DNA of 64,000 bases from SAR202 cluster bacterium bin127 (GCA_002239045.1 MPNN01000012.1:1-64000); one strand, 5' to 3'; counted from the first letter of the stretch, positions 9,119-17,852 are shown. The notes: generated by a model not told the origin, from the sequence alone. Translations and numbers: made by a program.

Positions 9119-9892
9119 CTACGAGACCTCGATGATGACGACTGTCGTATCATCGTTGCGCATCAATCCTTCTCGACGCTGCTCTGCGACCCAGTCATCC
9201 CATACCGACGATTGCAACTCGGCAAGCGTCTCCCATGGTTTTTTCTCGATGGCGTTCTGTGCCAAGAACCATGCGGCGATGGCGTCGGTCGCCACGATGA
9301 TCAGGTCTCCTGCGACACATTCGCCGCTGTCCTGTCTTACCTCTTCCCAAAGTCCTTCGACGCTGGTCGGGTTGCTGCAAACCAGAGCCGGATTGTTGTC
9401 GAATTCAGCGTGGGCTTCCAATGGAAAAGAGACCTGCAAGCGGTCGTCTCGAACTATGAAAAGACAGCAATCTCCGATTGCCATCGCTTGCCAAGAAAAT
9501 CGGTTTGTTCTGGGTGAAGATGCGCCAATGGTCAATCCCAACAACGTCGCAAAGGCACCTGCGCGCGCCTTTGCTTCGCCGTGCCACGGGATACGGTCCC
9601 ACGGCACTTGATCGTGCCATTCGTCCTGTGCTGGTTCGAGCCACCCACTCAGAGATTCGGGCGAAAGACCATCCAGATCGGGGGTGCGTGAGACGAATGC
9701 GTCGACCAAGACGTTCGCCCACTCCCGAGCGAATGCGGCGTCGCTGGCTCCATCGGTAACCGCCACCCTCGCCAAACCGCGCCCCGACGTCCCTATCCGC
9801 TGTGGATACAAGGCACGCGAGGCGTCCTCATACTCATCTGTGCGGTTGCCGGCTTTGGGCAGCCAAAACTTGGTGGGAGGTCGAAGTGGCAT
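9119..9892 (-). CDS. PP2C-type (PPM) serine/threonine phosphatase
   Basis: This 257-residue protein shows the PPM metal motifs in order: NRTDEYEDA near residue 16, AVTDGASD near 44, DLIIVATDAIAAWFL near 200, and the late NDDTTVVII Asp near 247. This is a stand-alone PP2C domain without a sensor region. It sits between a vWA protein and a kinase on the same strand (gaps 13 and 23 nt), so it is probably the reversing enzyme of that kinase. The start follows GGTAGGAG directly, an unusually tight ribosome site. Confidence 0.78.
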   Translation of the reverse strand: MPLRPPTKFWLPKAGNRTDEYEDASRALYPQRIGTSGRGLARVAVTDGASDAAFAREWANVLVDAFVSRTPDLDGLSPESLSGWLEPAQDEWHDQVPWDRIPWHGEAKARAGAFATLLGLTIGASSPRTNRFSWQAMAIGDCCLFIVRDDRLQVSFPLEAHAEFDNNPALVCSNPTSVEGLWEEVRQDSGECVAGDLIIVATDAIAAWFLAQNAIEKKPWETLAELQSSVWDDWVAEQRREGLMRNDDTTVVIIEVS

Positions 9893-9905
9893 CTCCTACC
9901 CGCAA

Positions 9906-10763
9906 TCAATGCAACCCGGTGGCGGCGCGCGTTCCGATGTCCAAGAACTGCACCAGCGCCACCATATCGGCGTTGTAAACGTATCCCCGAGAACCTTCGC
10001 TAACCGGCAAGCCCATCGCGGCCGCCTGCTGGGTCACTGGATCTGGAAAGGCAGAGGACATGCGAAACATTCGCGCCGCAGATTCGTCTTCGGGTGCCTC
10101 GCTCTCTTGAGTCGGATACTGTACCGGCAATGCCGACATCGAAGACAGATGCGCGTTGTATATCAATACATTGCCGTCGTTGGTGCCGATGCCCATGATC
10201 AGTTTGGCGAAAGATTCGGGGTCACCGTCGGTAGCGTCACCATCGCTGACGTTAATCAGCATCGGCGGATAGGAATCTGGATGTTGGTTCGTCCAATCCC
10301 CAAGGGCTTTCATAGCCTCGGACAACGCTTCGCACATCGGAGTTCCGCCGAGGGCTCTAGCTTGTAGCCACACCGGGAACTTTCTGGAGACCTCCACTAT
10401 GCCGCCCGCGCCGTCTGACTCCTTGACAGACCTTTCGACCACCTCCGCGGCATCGACCGCTTGACTAATCGGCAGAAACGGATGATCAGGCCGGGTGCCG
10501 GGCAGAACCGAATCGAGTTCCGTATTTCCCTCCATATCTGTGGTGTAGGTGATGATTCCGACATCGAAGTAGTCGCGAACATCCATGCCCTGGGAGCATC
10601 TTTGCGAGATGGCGTCAAGGATCCGGTTCAGCGCATCCGCCGCGCCGTTCATTTTTGCCAGATCATTCTGGCCGCCCAATGGCTCTGCCATCGAACCCGA
10701 CTGGTCGATCAGGAACAAGAAGCAACCCGGGTTGGCCCTGCTGATGTCCGCTGTGTATGGCAT
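9906..10763 (-). CDS. von Willebrand factor A domain protein, TerY-like
   Basis: This 285-residue protein consists of a vWA domain. The MIDAS motif DQSGSM lies at residues 20-25 counted from ATG 10763, with a Thr in LGGTPMCEAL and an Asp in NVSDGDATDGD completing the site. The start at 10763 is preferred over a frame extension to 10808 because an AGGGGG ribosome site lies 8 nt upstream. It is the first gene of a three-gene minus-strand operon with PP2C and kinase genes. In characterised families of this layout, the vWA protein is thought to scaffold the phosphatase/kinase pair on a target complex; the target is not visible here. Confidence 0.78.
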   Translation of the reverse strand: MPYTADISRANPGCFLFLIDQSGSMAEPLGGQNDLAKMNGAADALNRILDAISQRCSQGMDVRDYFDVGIITYTTDMEGNTELDSVLPGTRPDHPFLPISQAVDAAEVVERSVKESDGAGGIVEVSRKFPVWLQARALGGTPMCEALSEAMKALGDWTNQHPDSYPPMLINVSDGDATDGDPESFAKLIMGIGTNDGNVLIYNAHLSSMSALPVQYPTQESEAPEDESAARMFRMSSAFPDPVTQQAAAMGLPVSEGSRGYVYNADMVALVQFLDIGTRAATGLH

Positions 10764-10808
10764 ATGGATTTCCCCCTGGCAGGTTTGGCGACGACAGTGC
10801 TGCGTCAT

Positions 10809-11213
10809 TTCCGCCTTTGAACGGTATGTCTACATCCTCATTTGATCAACCAAATCCCGAACTCGGCGCTGCCTATCGGTCGCTTCGACCAGAACAAAGG
10901 TCTACCGATGTCGATATCCGGTACGATGTACTGCCCCATAATACCCTCATTTCCGTGGCTGAGTAGATTGATGAATCGAGGAGTATTGAAGGTTACTACC
11001 GGGGGTGTAACAGAAGCACTGGCACTGTGACCATATCGCCGCAAAACCGTCGCAGAAAGGAAGACAAGTTTGACAACGGGGGTACCGGCGTTAAACAACT
11101 TTTATCGCTTCGCAAATACCAAGTAGACCGCCTAGGATTCAAACACGAAATTCCTCCCGGCAAAGAAAAATGGCCCGGCTACCAATACGATAGTGATCGC
11201 ATTGCACCAATCC
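10809..11213. other. Intergenic stretch with no supportable gene
   Basis: About 400 bases lie between the vWA gene and the PIN toxin gene. Short frames on both strands (10838-11098 minus, 11027-11233 plus) overlap each other, lack family signatures and have poor starts. No repeat shared with the rest of the window was seen. It probably contains the divergent promoter of the vWA operon. Confidence 0.5.
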
Positions 11214-11606
11214 TCAGAACGACTCGATCCTGATGCGCGCGATGCGTTCGAAATGGCGTCGATTGTTGGTTAGCATCGTCATCCCGTGGTGGACGGCTGT
11301 GCAACCGATCAGTAGGTCAAGATCTCCGATGAGTCGACCCGCAATTCGGAGGCGCGCCCTTTCGCGACCGAACAGCTCGCAGATCGACTCGTTCAATCGC
11401 ACAACCTCAACCGTTTCAGTAAACCTGTAAAGCCTTAGTCGGTCAGCATCCGGATCATCGGAATGGGCAATGCCTTCGTACAATTCGGCTAGAGAGATGA
11501 TGCTGATTCCGATGCCTTCGGATAACAGTTCGTCGATGCGCCTAGTCACTTCGGCTCTGCCGCGCAGGTGAGCGATAACCCAATCAGAGTCGATCAAGTA
11601 GCGCAC
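11214..11606 (-). CDS. vapC: VapC-family PIN-domain toxin
   Basis: This 130-residue PIN domain carries the acidic ribonuclease residues in the expected places: Asp in MRYLIDSDWVI, Glu in SLAELYEG, Asp in IGDLDLLIG and the C-terminal TNNRRHFERI. VapC toxins are Mg-dependent ribonucleases that cleave tRNA or rRNA. The gene starts 4 nt after the upstream antitoxin-like ORF, the standard antitoxin-then-toxin order. The start MRYLIDSD matches the family N-terminus. Confidence 0.85.
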   Translation of the reverse strand: MRYLIDSDWVIAHLRGRAEVTRRIDELLSEGIGISIISLAELYEGIAHSDDPDADRLRLYRFTETVEVVRLNESICELFGRERARLRIAGRLIGDLDLLIGCTAVHHGMTMLTNNRRHFERIARIRIESF

Positions 11607-11610
11607 AACA

Positions 11611-11856
11611 CTAAAGTTTCGGCACGCGAGTTGAAACGACCGCGCGGCTGGCGTAGATGTCTTCGAGCAACTTGTCGCAATCTACCGTGTCCTTCCAAGC
11701 GCCGGCAGTTGCTCCGATTGCGGCTCGGCGTTCTTCGATGGTCAATTGGCGATCAGTTTCGACCGTAACCATGACTTCGGTACCGTCACAAATGTCGAGC
11801 GGCGTTGAGGGTTTGATTACGCCTTCAGAGTACGTCGCTTTCGTTTTCAGGAGCAT
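11611..11856 (-). CDS. AF2212-like (DUF104-type) antitoxin partner of VapC
   Basis: This 81-residue protein has an N-terminal segment KATYSEGVIKPSTPLDICDG followed by TEVMVTVE. It matches the short beta-barrel antitoxin family that pairs with PIN toxins. The C-terminal half (residues about 40-81) is helical with AIGATAGAWKD and would bind the toxin. Its stop lies 4 nt before the vapC start, so the pair is translationally linked. Autoregulation is typical of the family, but no operator could be assigned. Confidence 0.75.
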   Translation of the reverse strand: MLLKTKATYSEGVIKPSTPLDICDGTEVMVTVETDRQLTIEERRAAIGATAGAWKDTVDCDKLLEDIYASRAVVSTRVPKL

Positions 11857-12059
11857 CGGTTAGGTGGTTCTCTCGAGCCATCTGGCTTTTATGGTATCTA
11901 TCGAGTATACGCCGCGCCGAATCGTCGTACCATCGGACGTACCATCGGACTGCAGGGTTAGTTGCTCGTAACTACGGGCCCGGCGAAGGAGCGCACACCA
12001 TACATCATTCCCGCGCACGCGGGAATCCAGAGAAAAACAAACCACGCCGATCACACGCG

Positions 12060-12551
12060 CTTTGAACTAGGATGTGCATGATTGGAAACGATGGGAATGA
12101 TCCTCACCGCCCCCCCTAGATTCCCGCGTCCGCGGGAATGACGTCCGGCCCGTCATTCTCCGAGACGCCCCCGTCATTCCCGCAAACATCCCGTCATTCC
12201 CGCGCACGCGGGAAACCAGGGAACATAAACCACGCCATTTCCCTCCCCTTCGGGTGCTGTGCACAACCCTCCCCCTTGATGCTCAAGGGGGAATTAAAGG
12301 GGGTTTAGATTCGGTGTTTCGCTTTGCACTCCATAGCCCGGCCCCTCTGGATGGACGTTCCGTCCGCTGAAGCGCCGGCTTTCGCCGGAATGACGGAGGG
12401 TTATGCACAGCATCCCTTCGCGGGGCGAAGGGGACGCGACGTAGGGGCGGTTCGCGAACCGCCCCTACCACCCAAACCACCAACCTCCCATCACCGCAAC
12501 AACACCCTCCCACACCACCCCATCCTTCCTCATCCTTCGCATCCTAGTTCG
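12060..12551. mobile_element. Diverged relative of the 420-bp inverted-repeat element
   Basis: The left end TTTGAACTAGGATG near 12060 and the right end CATCCTTCGCATCCTAGTTC ending at 12551 are the same ends as those of the element at 2488-2907. The interior differs: it has several CATTCCCGCG/CGCGGGAAT palindromes (12003-12210) and a nested GTGCTGTGCACAAC miniature element at 12252-12416. No gene is present. It is probably a non-autonomous element that has gathered other repeats. Confidence 0.5.
12252..12416. repeat. Miniature inverted-repeat element, copy 2
   Basis: GGGTGCTGTGCACAACCCT at the left end is mirrored by AGGGTTATGCACAGCATCCC at the right end. The interior shares the CCCTCTGGATGGACGTTCC and GGCTTTCGCCGGAATGACGG core of copy 1, together with an AAAGGGGGTTTAGA segment seen again near 17070 and 60085. 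Confidence 0.6.
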
Positions 12552-12722
12552 ATGTCACGTTCTTCATCGCGCCCTTCACAGGGCTGACATCTTCGCTGGG
12601 CCGTTGGCTCTTGACAAAATCGTAGAGCGTCGCATATCATCATGAATCGGTTTAGAAATGTCACGTCCCTCATAGGACTGACATTTTTAGGGCCGTTATC
12701 TTATCGGCAGGGTCGTAGACTC
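12551..12722 (+). repeat. Two diverged direct repeats with ATGTCA...TGACAT ends
   Basis: GATGTCACGTTCTTC...GGGCTGACAT (12551-12592) is echoed by AATGTCACGTCCCTC...GGACTGACAT (12656-12686). Similar trailing sequence (GGGCCGTT..., TCGTAGA...) follows each. Each unit is itself an imperfect palindrome. They could be remnants of insertion-sequence ends or binding sites for a regulator of the downstream gene. Nothing coding lies here. Confidence 0.35.
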
Positions 12723-12730
12723 TGACACTG

Positions 12731-12774
12731 AGGAGGTCGGTATTTTGCGAAATATGTACTATATTGGGGGGGGG
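12731..12774 (+). promoter_or_regulatory. Ribosome site, TTG start and G9 tract at the 5' end of the secreted-protein gene
   Basis: AGGAGG at 12731-12736 lies 8 nt before TTG 12745, with ATG 12754 in the same frame. Nine G follow at 12766-12774. Read as given, this frame stops at a TAG after the tract. With one extra G it joins the frame at 12834 and supplies a complete signal peptide. The tract is therefore the likely site of slipped-strand switching, or of an assembly or sequencing error. Confidence 0.55.
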
Positions 12775-12833
12775 TATACCCGTACAGCCCCTCGCAGATA
12801 GCGTCGCGGGCGGCGATCGGCCTGATTCTGGTC

Positions 12834-13727
12834 GTGTTCGCCATCTCGGTGTTGTCCTTCGGGAGCCCCGCCTCCGCCGCGCCGCCTGCGGTGCAGCCGG
12901 ACGGCTCCGCTCAGTCGAACTGCCAATCAATCGTCAACGCCGGGTATTCGCCTAACGACTACGTGCTCCGGGGCGGCAAATGGCGCTACGAGCCTGGATA
13001 TAGCGGCACGAACTCCGTGCGGATGTCGTCTCTCTGGGGATCGGCGTCTACCTGCCGGAACGGGTCCACGATTCAGCCGAAAATACGCATCGTCGTGACC
13101 CCGCCGAAGATTCGGCGTACCGAGCCCGCACCACAGCGACAGGGACAGAATCAGGTGGTGCAAGACCCGGTGATACACGACCCTGATGACCCCGAGCCTC
13201 TGAAGCGGCGCGAGGAAGAACGCGAACGCGAGCCCCATAACATGGTTCCTACTCTCGGAGACCCAAACGTCGCAATACATTACACGGGCAATGACCCTAA
13301 CGACAGGTCAACATGGACATGGCTGCGCCCAGACCATGATGAGTGGTGTGACGACGGCGAAGCCATCACAGCCGGATGTGGACGACTTGTCGGCGAGATC
13401 CAATATGAGAATATCGGCAGGGCGGATCCCAACAAGAAAAAAACTGTCACAATCAAGGGAGAATCCGAAATAACCGGGGGAAAGCCGCTAACCGACAACT
13501 ATAACAATGACGGTAGTGAAAAAGATTCAAAAAGGGTTCCGGAACCGAGAAAGACGAAGGTGGTTAAAAACCCGCGCGTTGAGCTGTCGGGGGCAGAATG
13601 GTACAGAGCGTACGGGTCGGAGCACCCCTTTGGCGCCAGCTACGATCCCAACAAGCCGGACCCCAACTTCGGCTGTGACAACGTCTACGGGCCCGGTTTT
13701 AGCGACACCAGGTGCGGCCGCGACTGA
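12834..13727 (+). CDS. Secreted protein of unknown function, N-terminus disrupted by a G9 tract
   Basis: As given, the frame can start at GTG 12834. The hydrophobic run continues upstream in frame (IGLILVVFAISVLSFG...SAAPP), so that start truncates the signal peptide. Adding one G to the tract at 12766-12774 gives a start at TTG 12745 or ATG 12754 and a full signal sequence with an ASA-AP cleavage site. The mature part is hydrophilic, with an Arg/Glu-rich segment near residues 125-140 and several Cys (SNCQ, STCRN, EWCDDG, AGCG, FGCDN, TRCGRD) consistent with exported disulfides. No known domain was recognised. A strong hairpin follows at 13759. Confidence 0.6.
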   Translation: MFAISVLSFGSPASAAPPAVQPDGSAQSNCQSIVNAGYSPNDYVLRGGKWRYEPGYSGTNSVRMSSLWGSASTCRNGSTIQPKIRIVVTPPKIRRTEPAPQRQGQNQVVQDPVIHDPDDPEPLKRREEEREREPHNMVPTLGDPNVAIHYTGNDPNDRSTWTWLRPDHDEWCDDGEAITAGCGRLVGEIQYENIGRADPNKKKTVTIKGESEITGGKPLTDNYNNDGSEKDSKRVPEPRKTKVVKNPRVELSGAEWYRAYGSEHPFGASYDPNKPDPNFGCDNVYGPGFSDTRCGRD

Positions 13728-13758
13728 TCTAGAACCAGTTCAGCGACCGTTCGCCCAC

Positions 13759-13791
13759 CACCCCGGTCTTCGCCTGGCGAGGACCGGGGTG
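13759..13791 (+). terminator. Hairpin downstream of the secreted-protein gene
   Basis: CACCCCGGTC (13759-13768) pairs perfectly with GACCGGGGTG (13782-13791), and TCGCC/GGCGA extends the stem inside. It lies 32 nt after the stop at 13727. There is no T tract, so it is either a weak intrinsic terminator or an RNA 3'-end stabilising structure. Confidence 0.5.
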
Positions 13792-13892
13792 TTGAGTCCC
13801 CGGCCAAGTACCGCGGCTCCAACGAGTTTTGAACTAGGATTTTTTCGATGCGGTGGCGGGTAACTTGCAGACGTCGAGAATCGTGACAGCAG

Positions 13893-16800
13893 ATGACGCA
13901 GAGCGGCTTTATCCGCCCACTTATCCAGATGGAGGCATCGGCCTTGCATTTTAGGTTATCGGCGCGCTCCGCCCGCCGCCCGGCGGGTGCGCTGGCGTGC
14001 ATCCTATCCGTGATGATTCTGACGGCCGTGATGCTGACGGCGTGCGATGCGGACACCACGCCGACGACGACCTCAACCCCGATCCCGACCTCAACGCCGA
14101 CGCCGACCGCGACGCCGACCTCAACGCCGACCCCGACCTCAACGCCGACGGCAACCCCGACCGCGACCTCAACGCCGACGTCAACCCCGACCTCGACCTC
14201 AACGCCGACGTCAACCCCGACCTCGACGCCAACTCCTACGCCGCTACCGGCCTCATATCGCGCCGTCTATGACGGCGTTGCGTTCACCGGAGCGGGCGAT
14301 GGCGTCGTGCAGGCCAATCTCTCGCTCTCCGTGACGAACGACGGCGAGACGGCGGGGCGGAATGTCGCCGTACGCGTCGCAATCGACGGCGGAGAGTTCC
14401 AAGACGGCGGGATGATCAGCATCCTGCCGGCCGGCGAAACGGCAGCCCTCACCATCGCACACGCCCTCGCCCCGGGGGAGCGTCGCATCACCTTCACCGT
14501 CAGCGACCCCGAATCCGTCCGACCCGAATCCGTCCGAGAAAAGCATTCGGAGGTCGTGAGCGTTCACGCAGCCGACATCGCGATCATGCTGACCGAGTAC
14601 ACCATCAAGGGCGACGGCGCGATGACGTTCGAGGCACGCGTCACCAACGTCGGCACGATCCCGGCCGAGGACGTTGCCCTATCCGCCGTCTGGACCGCCC
14701 GACCCAGAGGCGATGACACGTTAGGCGAGGGCGTCTCCGGCAGCGCCCAACGCGCCGTCGTCATTGAGCGCATCGAACCCGGCGCGAGCGAGACCGCCAC
14801 GCTCCTCCTCCCCATCCCGACGGGCGCGTACGACGTCACGCTATCCGCCTCGACCGTGAGCCTGGAGGCCGTGACCGACGATAACGCCACCGCCGCGCCC
14901 GTGGCCGTGGACTACGTGGATCTGGCGCTCACCATCGGCGCGGTGCGCGTCACCGGCTACGATTCCGACGGGAACGGCATTGTGGAGATCCCCCTGAGCA
15001 TTGCCAACGAGGGCGCAGCGCCAAGCGGACCCCTGACCGTCGGCGGACTCTGCCCAACGATGACGAAGGCCGAGCCGGACTGCTCCCCCTCATCCGTAAT
15101 GCTTGAATCCATTCCGGCAAGCGGCCGCGCGTCCACCATCCTCACACTTGTTCTGCCGCAAGGCGAGACCACTGTTACTGCCTACGCCGGAGCGCTGGAT
15201 GACGGCTACCGCTGGGGTGAACGCAACACCGCCCAGAGCGCCATCCGCGTGCCGGACAAGCTGCCGGTCGAACTCGCGCTCGATGCCGTGGCGGACGTGC
15301 TCGACTACTGGTCGGACGACACGGCGGAAGTCGAACTCACGCTGTCTTTGAGCAATCACGGATACCGCTCGGCATCAGAGAGCTACGACATCGCCGTGAT
15401 CTGCTACGGAGACGATGACGAACCGCTGATGGACGAATGCGGCGGCGCGGTGGAGGACGTGGAGCTGCCGGACGGATTCGGGCCGGCAGAGCAGGTGGTG
15501 CGCGTGCGTGCACCGATGGGCGCGCATCTGCGCGCCGCCATCGTCGAACCCGCTACCGAATCGGCCCCCGTCCCCGTGCCCGAGCGCATCCTCGGCATCG
15601 ACCGCGGCATCTGGGAGTGCTTCAGCGACCGATCCGATGAGGAAGCCACCCCGGACGACCACTTCCTCGGTGGCTGCGGCGGGTGGACCTCGTCAACCAT
15701 CCGCAAGTGGGACCAAGACGGCCCGGTGACGGTCTGGGCAGATCCCTCCGGAGACCAACTGTACGTCGACGCGCTGGAGGAGACGCTCAATGACCTCGCC
15801 CCGTTGCTCAACCTTGATTTCGAGTGGGTGGACACACCGGAGCAGGCGCAGATCAAAGCCTACGTGGGTGTGCCAGCCGACCGGCGCACGGACATCGGAT
15901 TCACGAACCACTGCCAGGACGCGGATGGATGCGGCGGACCAGACCTCGACGTGGGCGGTGCCATCACCGCCGCCTCCCTCAGCGTGTGGCTGGATGACCG
16001 CGCGCAAAGCCCCGACGAGCACCGCGCGGAGATTCGACGCGCAACCCTCCGTCAGGCGCTCCATGCCCTCGCCGCGATACACCATCGGCCGGCCTTCATC
16101 AGCCTGATCGCCGCCCCCGACGCACTGCGCCTGTCGGAGATGAGCGAACAGGACAAGGCGCTGCTCCGCCTCCACGCGCACCCGCTCGTTCGCCCCGGCA
16201 TGACGATGGCGGAGGTCGAAGAACTGATCGTGTTTTCCGACGATCTGCGCGGTTCGCCACCCCCCGCCGTGGTGGAGAACAAAACGTGGTTTGCCGAACG
16301 CACCCATGCCGCGCTGCTCCAGGCCGGCTCCGCTCAATTCCGCGTCAACGGCCAGTGGGGAGGAGGGCGAGGCTGCAGCGCCTCCACCTTCAATGGCAGC
16401 TACGCGATCGGCGAGCTCGGCAGCGGCTTCCCAGCCCTCATTCGTTTCGACGGCGACTCCGGAAACTTCATCTTCCGCTACTCCGAAAGCACCGGACTGC
16501 GTTACTGGCAGCAATCCCGAGGCGGATGGCGGAGCACCAGTCTGGAATCCATCTCCCGTCTGACGAACTGGGAGCACGGCTTCACCGACCCGGCCGATAT
16601 GCTTGTCAGCGTCATCAGCTACGCGGACCCTGACACCATCGAAATAACCCAGCCCTCCGACGGCAAGGCAGAGCTGAAGGTAACGCTCTCTAATCTCCAA
16701 CTCCTACAGATCCCCTGGGCCAACAGCGTGACCCTGTACATCGACATCACGCTCAGCACGCTAACCTACGAGGTCTCAGAGTACGAGATGGGCTGGCGGT

Positions 16801-16901
16801 TCGACGTCGGTAGCCAGAACACCTGCTCCGCCTACGACGTGCGCGCAACAGAAGGCGAGTACGGCATCAACATACCCATCCCCAACATCATAGCCAACTA
16901 G
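13893..16901 (+). CDS. Large lipoprotein with Thr/Pro linker, CARDB-like domains and a degenerate protease-like domain
   Basis: This 1002-codon protein has an N-terminal hydrophobic segment ending in a lipobox (VMLTAC), so it should be a membrane-anchored exported lipoprotein. ATG 13932 is an alternative start. A TPTPTST-type linker follows (about residues 54-115), encoded by tandem ACGCCGACC-like DNA repeats. Three or four CARDB/DUF11-like beta-sandwich domains come next (about 120-540). The C-terminal half (about 545-800) resembles an exported zinc-peptidase fold: the segment ATLRQALHALAAIHHRP aligns with HExxHALGxxHH, but HE is replaced by RQ. That would abolish standard zinc catalysis. 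A last domain has Cys pairs (GRGCSAS, QNTCSA). Its role is unknown. Confidence 0.68.
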   Translation: MTQSGFIRPLIQMEASALHFRLSARSARRPAGALACILSVMILTAVMLTACDADTTPTTTSTPIPTSTPTPTATPTSTPTPTSTPTATPTATSTPTSTPTSTSTPTSTPTSTPTPTPLPASYRAVYDGVAFTGAGDGVVQANLSLSVTNDGETAGRNVAVRVAIDGGEFQDGGMISILPAGETAALTIAHALAPGERRITFTVSDPESVRPESVREKHSEVVSVHAADIAIMLTEYTIKGDGAMTFEARVTNVGTIPAEDVALSAVWTARPRGDDTLGEGVSGSAQRAVVIERIEPGASETATLLLPIPTGAYDVTLSASTVSLEAVTDDNATAAPVAVDYVDLALTIGAVRVTGYDSDGNGIVEIPLSIANEGAAPSGPLTVGGLCPTMTKAEPDCSPSSVMLESIPASGRASTILTLVLPQGETTVTAYAGALDDGYRWGERNTAQSAIRVPDKLPVELALDAVADVLDYWSDDTAEVELTLSLSNHGYRSASESYDIAVICYGDDDEPLMDECGGAVEDVELPDGFGPAEQVVRVRAPMGAHLRAAIVEPATESAPVPVPERILGIDRGIWECFSDRSDEEATPDDHFLGGCGGWTSSTIRKWDQDGPVTVWADPSGDQLYVDALEETLNDLAPLLNLDFEWVDTPEQAQIKAYVGVPADRRTDIGFTNHCQDADGCGGPDLDVGGAITAASLSVWLDDRAQSPDEHRAEIRRATLRQALHALAAIHHRPAFISLIAAPDALRLSEMSEQDKALLRLHAHPLVRPGMTMAEVEELIVFSDDLRGSPPPAVVENKTWFAERTHAALLQAGSAQFRVNGQWGGGRGCSASTFNGSYAIGELGSGFPALIRFDGDSGNFIFRYSESTGLRYWQQSRGGWRSTSLESISRLTNWEHGFTDPADMLVSVISYADPDTIEITQPSDGKAELKVTLSNLQLLQIPWANSVTLYIDITLSTLTYEVSEYEMGWRFDVGSQNTCSAYDVRATEGEYGINIPIPNIIAN

Positions 16902-16934
16902 CACGAACGATCCCTCCGTTTCCCCCGCCCCTCC

Positions 16935-17093
16935 GGATGCTGTGCACAACCCTCCCCCTTGGGGTGCTGTGCACAACTTCCGTCATTCCGGCGAAAGCCG
17001 GCGCTTCAGCGGACGGAACGTCCATCCAGAGGGGCAGGGCAACGGAGTGCGATGCGAAACGCGGCGTCTAAACCCCCTTTAATTCCCCCTCAC
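16935..17093. repeat. Compound copy of the miniature inverted-repeat family
   Basis: Two left ends lie in tandem (ATGCTGTGCACAACCCT near 16937 and GGGTGCTGTGCACAACTT near 16962). They are followed by the family core in reverse orientation (CGTCATTCCGGCGAAAGCCG, GGAACGTCCATCCAGAGGGG) and AAACCCCCTTTAATTCCCCC to about 17093. The remaining 120 bases to 17212 contain GGGGCAGG/CCTGCCCC inverted sequence but no gene. Confidence 0.55.
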
Positions 17094-17212
17094 GGTCAAC
17101 GTGGTAGGGGCAGGTTTGAAACCTGCCCCTACGGGTTCTCCCACGAAAAGTGGGCGTAACGGGTGCAAGGGAAAGTCGGAGGCGGTTCGGGTTCAGGGCC
17201 GCGATATGGGCT

Positions 17213-17803
17213 CTACCACGGATACCCCGAGGCCCAATAATGTCGGGGACATGTAATCCACTTGTAGTGAACGGCAGGGTCGTCCCAGCACGAAACCGAT
17301 GCCGATGATTGTGCTTGCGATGGGTTCAGTTCGGGAATCGGCTCAGCGACATCAGTGGCAGCCGCCGTCCGCTCAGCGACCGCAACCGCCGTCGGCACAG
17401 CGACAGCAGTGGCAACCGCCGTCGGCTCAACGACAGTAGTGGCAGCACCAGCCTGTGCAACCGTTTCGTTGCTCCGGGTCGAAACTTTCGATGGGGGTCT
17501 TGGTTTCCTCTCCAAGGGAGTAGGCGTCTTCGGGTTCACCCATGACGGGCATATGTTCGACTGGTACCTTCGCGCCACCGGATAATCCGGGTCGGGCCCG
17601 TCGTATCCCAAGTGGTCGACGTTCCAGCGATAGCCTTCCGCGTATGCTGGGTGGTCAGCACCGGTGCGCCAGCAAGATTGGTCGTTTTCAGCAACCGCGA
17701 ACCGGTCGGCCGCATATGTCGCGACGACCGCACCAACGGTTACCAATGCCAACGCGATCAAGACGGTTAAGTTGATCGCATCCTTTCGGGACAATAGAAT
17801 CAT
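17213..17803 (-). CDS. Single-pass membrane or secreted protein of unknown function
   Basis: Starting at ATG 17803, preceded by an AAGGATG ribosome site, this encodes 196 residues. An N-terminal helix (LTVLIALALVTVGAVVATYAA) acts as anchor or signal. The exported part has a Trp/Tyr/Asp-rich region with Cys (SCWRTG, NICPSW). An Ala/Val/Thr-rich low-complexity stretch of VAVPTAVAVAE type follows, then a C-terminal pair (SVSCWDD, WITCPRHYW). The paired Cys-Trp motifs at both ends suggest two related small domains joined by a flexible linker. No family was recognised. A longer frame to 17863 exists but lacks a better start. Confidence 0.5.
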   Translation of the reverse strand: MILLSRKDAINLTVLIALALVTVGAVVATYAADRFAVAENDQSCWRTGADHPAYAEGYRWNVDHLGYDGPDPDYPVARRYQSNICPSWVNPKTPTPLERKPRPPSKVSTRSNETVAQAGAATTVVEPTAVATAVAVPTAVAVAERTAAATDVAEPIPELNPSQAQSSASVSCWDDPAVHYKWITCPRHYWASGYPW

Positions 17804-17852
17804 TGATGCATCCTTGTGATGTCTGCTTACACCTGACAACGTTAATTTCTTC

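Noticed and set aside
10838-11233. Two small ORFs between the vWA gene and vapC
   Set aside because: They overlap on opposite strands, lack ribosome sites and family features.
14070-14240. Short tandem DNA repeats resembling a CRISPR or satellite
   Set aside because: The ACGCCGACC-type repeats encode the TPTPTST linker of the lipoprotein in frame; there are no spacers.
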